Source of the DNA: Clostridia bacterium | GTDB lineage: Bacteria; Bacillota; Clostridia; Oscillospirales; CAG-382 | Direction: 5' to 3' | Length of the DNA: 64,000 bases | NCBI GenBank assembly: GCA_017560085.1 | Contig: JAFYPA010000023.1 | Coordinates: 1-64,000 of the forward strand | In this document: positions 34,085 to 40,953 of the stretch, one piece after another | How positions within the stretch are numbered: the stretch's first letter is position 1 | Layout: every line of letters begins with the position of its first letter | Position numbers and translations under genes: made by a program | Notes under the pieces: generated by a model | Told to the model about the DNA's origin: nothing | The model's input: the letters and a program-made list of their open reading frames with translations, nothing else | Database searches by the model: none

Positions 34085-34873
34085 ATGAACTACAAAAAGA
34101 CATACGTCCCCAAAGAGGGCTACACACCTATATGCAAAATCGGCGAATGCAGTCTCAAGAAGCTTGAGTTCGGCATCATCGAGCTTTCTCCCGCAAAGAC
34201 TCTCGAATTCTATACTGAGGACAAGGAAACCGCATTCATTATGCTTGAAGGTCACTGCAATGTCGAGGTAAACGGAGAAAAGTGGGAAAATATCGGCAAC
34301 AGAATGTCCGTATTTGAAAACAGAAAGGCTGAATCCTTCTATACGCCCCGCGAGCAGAAGCTCACAATCGAGGCTATTGACAACATCAAGATTGCAGTTT
34401 GCGCTACTCCCGTCGCGGAAAAGACAGAGCCTCAGGTGCTTCGTGAGGATCACGTTACACTCAAGCTTCTCGGCAGAGTTCCCTTCCAGAGAGAGACAAG
34501 CTTCATTATCGACGGCAACTCCAACGCAAAGGTGCTCACCATCGGTGAAGCATATCCCACAGAGGGCAACTGGGCAGGCTTCCCTCCCCACAAGCACGAC
34601 GAGGACAATATGCCCACGGAATGCATCGCTGAGGAAATTTACTACTTCCTCTTCGACCCCAAGCAGGGCTTTGCGGTACAGTGTCTGTACACAGCCGACG
34701 GCGAGATTGACGAGGCTTACAGAGTTAAGAACGACGAGCTCGTTGAGTTCCCGATAGGTTATCATTCCACTGTTTCCACACCCGGATATCAGACATATTT
34801 CCTCTGGCTTATGGCAGGTGATTATCAGGGCTTTAACAGAAGCAACGACCCCGAGCACGATTGGATCAAATAA
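34085..34873 (+). CDS. IolB/KduI-family isomerase (5-deoxy-glucuronate isomerase-like)
   Basis: 262 residues, double-cupin IolB fold. The metal site and signature are clear: FPPHKHDEDNMPTECIAEEI (about 175-194) and GYHSTVSTPGYQTYFLWLMAG near the C-terminus. IolB converts 5-deoxy-D-glucuronate to 2-deoxy-5-keto-D-gluconate in myo-inositol catabolism. No inositol dehydrogenase, IolE or IolD is visible here, so either those lie elsewhere or the enzyme serves another uronate-like intermediate. GGAGC lies before the ATG, and a palindrome overlaps its stop codon. Confidence 0.88.
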   Translation: MNYKKTYVPKEGYTPICKIGECSLKKLEFGIIELSPAKTLEFYTEDKETAFIMLEGHCNVEVNGEKWENIGNRMSVFENRKAESFYTPREQKLTIEAIDNIKIAVCATPVAEKTEPQVLREDHVTLKLLGRVPFQRETSFIIDGNSNAKVLTIGEAYPTEGNWAGFPPHKHDEDNMPTECIAEEIYYFLFDPKQGFAVQCLYTADGEIDEAYRVKNDELVEFPIGYHSTVSTPGYQTYFLWLMAGDYQGFNRSNDPEHDWIK

Positions 34874-34925
34874 CGCAAAGCGTTATTTGAAATGCAAAAT
34901 GCAAAGGGCAAAATGCAAAATTATT
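34867..34925. repeat. Palindrome overlapping the IolB stop codon plus ATGCAAA tract
   Basis: CAAATAACGC-AAA-GCGTTATTTG (34867-34889) contains the TAA stop at 34871-34873 and is followed by AATGCAAAATGCAAAGGGCA tandem words. Confidence 0.75.
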
Positions 34926-34970
34926 ACGGGAGAGAGGCTTGATTCTTCTCTCCCGTGTGGGTGCTTTTTG
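34926..34970 (+). terminator. Terminator-like hairpin after the IolB gene
   Basis: ACGGGAGAGA (34926-34935) pairs with TCTCTCCCGT (34947-34956), with CTTTTTG ten bases further on. The gap between stem and T-run makes full termination uncertain. Confidence 0.55.
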
Positions 34971-35036
34971 ATTTGGTAACGAGAGGCGTTATCGGATCAA
35001 AGGGCATCACTTTGTATAAGTATAAGGAGAATTTTT

Positions 35037-36509
35037 ATGAAATACTTACTTGGAATAGATTTCGGCGGAGGTGCTTCAAAGGCTACCCTTCTCGGTGTTG
35101 ACGGCAGAATTTATGCGAGCAACACGGTGGAATATCCCACACTTCATCCCGAAATGGGCTTCTGTGAGCAGTCGCCCGAGGACTGGATGAACGCACTTTA
35201 TGAGAATGTGTCGGCTCTTATGCAGAAGAGCGGAATTGCTCCGTCGGATATTCTTACGGTTGCAATAGATTCAGCGACTCATACGGTTTTGCCCGCAGAC
35301 GAAAACGGCACTCCGCTTTGCAACGCCATTCACTGGACGGACTCCAGAAGCACAAAGGAGGCGGCATTCCTTCGTGAAAATCATCTCGATGAGATTCTTG
35401 AAAGGACTTACCACAAGCCCGACACCATCTGGACTTTGCCCATGCTTCTCTGGATGAAAAATAATCAGCCCGAGATTTTTGCGAAAATCAAGCGCATCTA
35501 TTTTGAAAAGGACTACATAAGATATATGCTCACGGGTGTCTGGTGTACAGACTACATCGAAGCCGAGGGCAGTATGCTTTACGACCTCAACGAAGGCAAA
35601 TGGTCGAAGGAGCTCTGCGATATGTGCGGACTTGATATTTCCGCTCTTCCTCCGCTTGTTGACCCCTGCGATGTTATCGGTAACATCACAAAGGATGCCG
35701 CCGAAAAGACAGGACTCTGCGAGGGCACTCCCGTTATCTGCGGTACTACGGACACGGTTATGGAGGTATTCGCTTCGGGTGCTGTTTCCAAGGGGGATAT
35801 GACGGTAAAGCTTGCAACAGCGGGCAGAATCTGCGTTATAACCGACAAGGCTTATCCTCACACGCATCTTATAAATTACTCACACATTGCGAAAGGCTTA
35901 TGGTATCCCGGCACTGCAACAAAGGCGTGCGCACAGAGCTACCGCTGGTACAGAGACACCTTCGGCGGTGACTACAAGGAGCTTGACGAGGGTGCGGCGG
36001 CACTTCCCATAGGCTCGGAGGGTGTTATGTTTCATCCTCATCTCAACGGTGAGCTTACGCCTTATGCAGACCCGATGCTTTGCGGAAGCTTTATAGGTAT
36101 AAGAACCAATCACACGAGAGCCCACTTCACAAGAGCCGTTCTTGAGGGAGTATGCTTCTCGCTTCTTGACTGTATGAACACTCTTTCCGAGATTGGCATT
36201 CCCCACAAGGAAAGCGCGGTAATCATCGGTGGCGGAGCGAAGTCTCCCCTCTGGCGTCAGATGACGGCGGATATGCTGGGAATTACGCTTTACACAACGG
36301 AAAGCAGTGACTCATCCCTCGGCTCTGCGATGCTTGCGGGCATTGCGGCGGGAGTATTTGCTTCTCCCGAGGATGCTGTGGAAAAATGTGTTGTCAAGGC
36401 TAACAAGACAGAGCCGATTGCGGAGAATACGGTAAAATACCGTGAGGTATTCAAGAAGTACAAGGCGGTGCATGATGCATTGGCGCCGATTTATCATGGA
36501 GAGTTTTGA
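35037..36509 (+). CDS. FGGY-family carbohydrate kinase (xylulokinase-like)
   Basis: 490 residues, typical FGGY length. The actin-like ATPase core shows GIDFGGGASKATLLG (5-19, phosphate loop), ICGTTDT (about 239-245, Asp244 the probable catalytic base) and IIGGGAKSPLWRQMTADMLG (adenosine motif near 400). It phosphorylates a ketose or polyol such as xylulose, fuculose, rhamnulose or erythrulose. A second sugar kinase beside PfkB suggests the cluster handles two sugars or two branches of one glycan. AAGGAG precedes the ATG. Confidence 0.9.
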   Translation: MKYLLGIDFGGGASKATLLGVDGRIYASNTVEYPTLHPEMGFCEQSPEDWMNALYENVSALMQKSGIAPSDILTVAIDSATHTVLPADENGTPLCNAIHWTDSRSTKEAAFLRENHLDEILERTYHKPDTIWTLPMLLWMKNNQPEIFAKIKRIYFEKDYIRYMLTGVWCTDYIEAEGSMLYDLNEGKWSKELCDMCGLDISALPPLVDPCDVIGNITKDAAEKTGLCEGTPVICGTTDTVMEVFASGAVSKGDMTVKLATAGRICVITDKAYPHTHLINYSHIAKGLWYPGTATKACAQSYRWYRDTFGGDYKELDEGAAALPIGSEGVMFHPHLNGELTPYADPMLCGSFIGIRTNHTRAHFTRAVLEGVCFSLLDCMNTLSEIGIPHKESAVIIGGGAKSPLWRQMTADMLGITLYTTESSDSSLGSAMLAGIAAGVFASPEDAVEKCVVKANKTEPIAENTVKYREVFKKYKAVHDALAPIYHGEF

Positions 36510-37040
36510 AAAATAATTCACAATGCACAATTGAAGATGGAAGCTTTGCTTCCTTCATTGAAATTCAAATTGTTGTTTATCGGGGAGTTTGTGCACCCTC
36601 TAATCATCGTATAAATTGCGATTATTGCGATTCCTGCTAACTCCCTCAGTCAGCTTCGCTGACAGCTCCCTCAAGAGGGAGCCATACTGTACCCCTGCTT
36701 TGGTACGGATATTCGAGTTTTCGCAATGCCTTATGCCATTTGGTTTTGCATATTGTTTTGGCTGTTGCAGAAGGGTGGACTTTTGTGTGGCTCCCTCTTG
36801 AGGGAGCTGGCGCCGTAGGCGACTGAGGGAGTTCTGCAGGAAGCACTCTCCTTGGCTTTTAAATGTTGTTAGAGGGTGCACCAACATCCCGACAAACCCA
36901 AATTTACCATTTTACCCTTTGCATTTTGCATTTCGGTGCAACGCACCGACCAAATCAAACGAAGATTCCGAAGGAATCAACCTCGATTAAGCATTATGCA
37001 TTATGCATTGTGCATTTTAAAGACCGCAAGCGGTCTAAAA
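36510..37040. repeat. Nested composite repeat between FGGY kinase and etfBA
   Basis: Outer palindromes: GGAAGC-TTT-GCTTCC (36539-36553), TCGGTGC-AAC-GCACCGA (36933-36949), GATTCC-GAA-GGAATC (36964-36978) and AGACCGC-AA-GCGGTCT (37021-37036, ending 4 bp before the etfBA ribosome site). GTGCACCCTCTAA words face each other at about 36590 and 36870. The core is the 191-bp element at 36641-36831. No gene is supported here. Confidence 0.8.
36641..36831. mobile_element. MITE-like element with CTCCCTCAGTC terminal inverted repeats
   Basis: Both ends read CTCCCTCAGTC ... AGCTCCCTCAAGAGGGAGCC, inverted. The middle of the left end is the palindrome GTCAGC-TTC-GCTGAC (36649-36663); the right end has a GTCGCC-TAC-GGCG-type stem instead. 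It is 191 bp with no coding capacity, a non-autonomous element of a kind frequent in uncultured Clostridia genomes. Confidence 0.75.
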
Positions 37041-37049
37041 AGGAGTCCT

Positions 37050-38432
37050 ATGCTTAAAATTCTAACCCTTATAAAACAGCTTCCCGACGGCGACATCAAC
37101 CCCTTTGATGCCTGCGCTCTTGAGGAGGCTCTCCGAATACCCGATGCCGAGGTTACGGTTCTTTCTATGGGACGCCCCTCCTGCGAGGATTTGCTTCTCC
37201 GACTTTCACGGCTTGGGACTAAAAGAAATATTTTGCTCACGGATTCCGCTCTTGCAGGGTCTGATACGCTTTGTACGGCTTATGCGCTTTCGCAGTGCGT
37301 GAAGAAGCTCTCGCCCGATGTCGTGTTCTGCGGTCGTCAGAGCATTGACGGCGATACGGCTCAGGTCGGAAGCGAGGTTGCCGTTATGTGCGGACTTTCG
37401 CTTATTACAAATGCACTTTCGGTCGGTGTATCTGAAAGAGGTATCGAGTGCGAGACGAGATTCGGCAAGGAAAATGTGAGCTTCCCCGCACTTGTGACAG
37501 TGGAGAGAATAAACACACTTCGTTTTCCGAGGCTTACTTCCAAAAAGGGCGTTGTGGAAAAGTGGAGCTGTGACGATGCGGGCATTGACAAAGCTAAGGT
37601 CGGACTCCGCAATTCTCCCACAAAGGTGCTTAAGACATTTGAGAGCACCGTGGGCAGAAGAAGCTGTAAATTTGTGGACAAGTCCGAGCTTATGAATATT
37701 ATCCTTGAGAATAAGGACAAGCAGAGGCTCAAGGTGGAAATCACACCGAGCGAGGTAAAGCTTCCCGAGGTATGGTGCATCGGTGAAAAGCCTATGGAAA
37801 AGGCTATGCAGATTGCGGAAAAGGTTCGTGTTATCGAGTCTACGGATGTTACCGAAATAGCAGAGCTTGCAAGAGCGGAAAAGCCGTCTGTCATTCTTTG
37901 GGACAGCGGAATATGGGGACGGCGTTATGCACCGCAAGTAGCGGCAATGCTCGAAACGGGACTCTGTGCCGACTGTACCGCACTTGAGACGGACGGCAAG
38001 AAGCTTTATATGTACCGCCCTGCCTTTGCGGGAAGCATTATGGCAAAGATTGAATGCCGTACAATGCCTCAGATGGCCACCGTGCGCACAGCGGAGGAGT
38101 CAAGCGACAATGTTATAATCGGTGCGGGACTTGGTTGTCTTGATATTCTTGACAAGGTAAAGAGCTTTGCAACCGATAACGGCTTCGGCTTTTCGGCTAC
38201 CCGTGCGGTTGTTGACAAGGGGCTTGCACCTTATTCCGAGCAGGTCGGACTTACAGGCAAGGTGGTTTCGCCCAACGTTTACGTTGCTCTCGGTGTTTCG
38301 GGTGCTGTTCAGCATACCTGCGCAATTGAGCAGGCGGGTGTCATAATTGCAGTTAATTGCGACAAAAATGCAAGAATTTTTGATTTTGCCGATTTCGGTA
38401 TTGTCTGCGATGTAAAAGACTTATTTGTATAA
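37050..38432 (+). CDS. Fused electron-transfer flavoprotein, EtfB-EtfA in one chain
   Basis: 460 residues from ATG 37050, with AGGAG 4 bp upstream. The N-terminal about 225 residues are EtfB-like (MLKILTLIKQLPDGD, CGRQSIDGDTAQVG) and the C-terminal about 230 are EtfA-like (SATRAVVDKGLAPYSEQVG, LTGKVVSPNVYVALGVSGAV, NCDKNARIFDFADFGIVCD, the FAD signature). Separate subunits would total nearly 600 residues, so this is a compact fusion. It would take electrons from a dehydrogenase, here probably the FAD oxidase/Fe-S pair. Whether it bifurcates cannot be judged by eye. Confidence 0.9.
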   Translation: MLKILTLIKQLPDGDINPFDACALEEALRIPDAEVTVLSMGRPSCEDLLLRLSRLGTKRNILLTDSALAGSDTLCTAYALSQCVKKLSPDVVFCGRQSIDGDTAQVGSEVAVMCGLSLITNALSVGVSERGIECETRFGKENVSFPALVTVERINTLRFPRLTSKKGVVEKWSCDDAGIDKAKVGLRNSPTKVLKTFESTVGRRSCKFVDKSELMNIILENKDKQRLKVEITPSEVKLPEVWCIGEKPMEKAMQIAEKVRVIESTDVTEIAELARAEKPSVILWDSGIWGRRYAPQVAAMLETGLCADCTALETDGKKLYMYRPAFAGSIMAKIECRTMPQMATVRTAEESSDNVIIGAGLGCLDILDKVKSFATDNGFGFSATRAVVDKGLAPYSEQVGLTGKVVSPNVYVALGVSGAVQHTCAIEQAGVIIAVNCDKNARIFDFADFGIVCDVKDLFV

Positions 38433-38438
38433 AAATTC

Positions 38439-38466
38439 GGGGAGGGCTTGGTGCTCTCCCCTTTTG
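38439..38466 (+). terminator. Terminator after etfBA
   Basis: GGGGAG (38439-38444) pairs with CTCCCC (38456-38461), followed by TTTTGC, 7 bp after the stop and facing a convergent gene. Confidence 0.7.
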
Positions 38467-38469
38467 CTG

Positions 38470-40122
38470 TTATTTGAGGCTTACTGTTGTGATGTTGCCC
38501 GACATACTGTATGTGAGATATCCGTTTCTTGCAAAGAATCCCGAGCAGACATCGGATGTCAGAAGGCATACATCATTTCCGTTGTGCATACCGACTACGG
38601 CTGTTCTTATGCTGTCGTCTGCCGATTCGCCGTGGGTATATATTGCCATAAGTCCATCGGTAAATGTGATGTATGTGCCGGTTGCGGTATCGAGAATTGT
38701 CTGATTTATGCTTCCCGTACCCGAGGCGTAGCAGTCGAATCGGCTTACGATTGTTCTGTCGCCATAGAAGGACTTCTGTGCGGTGTAAATTTTGGACTTT
38801 CCGCTTACGCCTTCAAGAACAAGGCTTGAGTCTCTTGTATTCTTTACCGTTACGATTTCATCTGTTTTCTCGCTATAGCGGAGAATATTACCGCTGTGTC
38901 CAAAGATTATCATAGTGCTGTCAGCCTCTGCCTTATTATCCCATCCCGTGTAGACATGGAATGCTCCCTCGGCGTTTTCTATCAGCCTTTCGGATTTGCC
39001 TGTTTTGGTGTCGATTACATAGATATCCGAGGTTTCGTTTTCCTTGCCGTATTCGTATGCGAGGAAGTAGATTTTGTCGCCGTGGATTTTTATGAGATCC
39101 TCACGGGCGATTCTGTTGTAGTCGAACGCCTTGCCGTTTATTTTCACGCCGATTGCGAGATTTTCGGGGATTTCAGCCTGAATTTCCTTGCCGTCTATGA
39201 TGTATTTTATTGTGAACGGTACTTGGAAGGACGCCGAGTAAGCTTCGACGGTGATTTTTTCGTTTCTTATCTTAATTATAGTCGAGCCGTGCTTGCTGTA
39301 GAGGTATTTATCGGGAATTTCCTCTGTGAGTGTCCCGTCGGAATTGATTTTTCTGTAATGCTCCGTATAGCTTGTGGCACTCCAGCCCGTTGCGTATTCG
39401 ATATAAATGCCGTCACAGCTGTTTATGAAATTCGCACCATGTGTCATAGGACTTTCGGGAAGCTCGAATATTATTTCCCCTGCATTAAAATCCGAAGCGG
39501 ATGCACGGCAGACAACATTTTTGCCGTCCTTCGTGGCGTTATAGTAGTAATATTCACCGTCGAAGGCGGCAAAGCCTGCAGAATCGGGGATTTCTACCGT
39601 TTTCGGATGGTAATTGTAGGAGGTTATGACAAGACCGTTTTTCTGTGTGAAGCTGTATTCCCACCCGAATTCATCGTGTGCAAAACGCCATGTAAGCGGA
39701 AAATATGTGACATCACGGAAGATAAGAAGCGGATATTCCTCGGCTTTATTATTTATTTCCTTGCCGTTTACGACAATATTGAAATCGGAAATTCCCGCAG
39801 TGCTATTCGGATTATTCTGCCGTGCACCGACATAGTCACGGTATGTGCAGGTGATATTCTGCATTTCTATCGAAAGGGTTTTGGTTCTGTTTTCCCAATC
39901 GGTGATAAGACCGAGGTAACGGCAATCGTAGTAGGTCATGGGGATGTAGGTTATATCGTTGTAGACTATGAAGGGGTATTCACGGTATTCGTTTTCTACG
40001 GTTATGCCGTTGATGGTTACATCGAAGGTGGGAAGAGTAACATTTTCGGCAGCGTGTACGGTGAATGCCGATGCGAGGCACAATGCGGATGCGATGATGG
40101 TGGTTAAGATGAGGTTTTTCAT
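38470..40122 (-). CDS. Secreted protein with paired stalk (copper-amine-oxidase N-like) domains and a beta-rich C-terminal region
   Basis: 550 residues with a signal peptide ending AFTVHAAEN (about residue 25). Two stalk-type segments follow (about 30-95 and 110-175): each has INGITVENEYREYPFIVYND or VNGKEINNKAEEYPLLIFRD followed by TYIPMT/TYFPLT. The remaining about 370 residues are beta-rich with a repeated GEYYYYNA / DKIYFLAYEYG / DIYVIDTKTG pattern, like a propeller that reports values (DUF5050-like). It is extracellular and probably wall-associated. It converges on etfBA but shows no functional link. Confidence 0.8.
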   Translation of the reverse strand: MKNLILTTIIASALCLASAFTVHAAENVTLPTFDVTINGITVENEYREYPFIVYNDITYIPMTYYDCRYLGLITDWENRTKTLSIEMQNITCTYRDYVGARQNNPNSTAGISDFNIVVNGKEINNKAEEYPLLIFRDVTYFPLTWRFAHDEFGWEYSFTQKNGLVITSYNYHPKTVEIPDSAGFAAFDGEYYYYNATKDGKNVVCRASASDFNAGEIIFELPESPMTHGANFINSCDGIYIEYATGWSATSYTEHYRKINSDGTLTEEIPDKYLYSKHGSTIIKIRNEKITVEAYSASFQVPFTIKYIIDGKEIQAEIPENLAIGVKINGKAFDYNRIAREDLIKIHGDKIYFLAYEYGKENETSDIYVIDTKTGKSERLIENAEGAFHVYTGWDNKAEADSTMIIFGHSGNILRYSEKTDEIVTVKNTRDSSLVLEGVSGKSKIYTAQKSFYGDRTIVSRFDCYASGTGSINQTILDTATGTYITFTDGLMAIYTHGESADDSIRTAVVGMHNGNDVCLLTSDVCSGFFARNGYLTYSMSGNITTVSLK

Positions 40123-40154
40123 TTTTGTGGTTCCTTTCTTTTATGATTTGTGTG

Positions 40155-40735
40155 GGGGGATATCGGTGCGGTGCACCGAAATGCAAAATGCAAAGGGCAA
40201 AATGCAAAATTGGGGTTTGTCGGGGAGCAATTCCCCTCATCCGTCGCCTACGGCGACACCTTCCCCCCCGGGGGGGGAAGGCTTGTTTGTGCCACCTTCG
40301 CTATTGTTTAGTGGCGCGCTATAATGGCTTCCCACGAGGGGGAAGCTGTCAGCGAAGCTGACTGATGAGGGGTAGCAGGAATCGCAATGGCTGTAATTTA
40401 TACAATGGATAGAGGGTGCACAAATCCTTGTATATGTTGATTTATGGGTGAATTTGTTGTATAACCCAACCATCGCAAAATGGGCGAGGTAACGGGCGAC
40501 CACGCGGGGTCGCCCCTACAAGAAAAGGCGCATTTCCGCAACGGATTCATAAGGGCAAGCCACGGAACGACACATAGGTCGTTCCCTACAGTCCGTATCC
40601 GTAGCAGCCCGATAAACACCAATTTGAAATCAAATGAAGATTGTGAAACAATCAACCAACCCTAGTTCCTAGTTCCTCTTCCCTAGCCCCTATAAATCCC
40701 AATTTTGCATTTTGCATTTTGCATTCTTCATTCCG
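40155..40735. repeat. Nested composite repeat upstream of the first SLH gene
   Basis: Contains TCGGTGC-GGT-GCACCGA (40163-40179), an ATGCAAA tract, a MITE-like unit at about 40229-40373 (palindromes GTCGCCTACGGCGAC 40243-40257 and GTCAGCGAAGCTGAC 40348-40362), an inverted copy of 8498-8683 (40471-40655), the palindrome GATTGT-GAA-ACAATC (40639-40653), a CTAGTTC tract and a TTTTGCAT tract. No gene is supported in 40123-40953. Confidence 0.8.
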
Positions 40736-40868
40736 CTCATTCCCCCTCTCACCTTACAGAACGCACACCTCACCAAAATCTCACTCGGTATTTTTTACAA
40801 ATTCAAATCCCCGTTTTTGTCGCAATCTCCTAATTAATGCACTTTTGAAACAATGCGTCTTTTTTCAA

Positions 40869-40897
40869 TTGACAATTACCTCTTCTCATTGTATAAT
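40869..40897 (+). promoter_or_regulatory. Promoter of the plus-strand SLH/beta-helix gene
   Basis: Perfect consensus: TTGACA (40869-40874), 17-bp spacer, TATAAT (40892-40897); about 50 nt leader. Confidence 0.85.
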
Positions 40898-40953
40898 TAA
40901 AGCATATTTTAAGGGTGTTTCCCAAAAAAATAAATATCGAAAGGAATAAGAAA

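Noticed and set aside
34085-34873. Complete myo-inositol catabolic operon
   Set aside because: Only IolB is clear; the kinase and aldolase fit several pathways, and iolG, iolE, iolD and iolA are missing.
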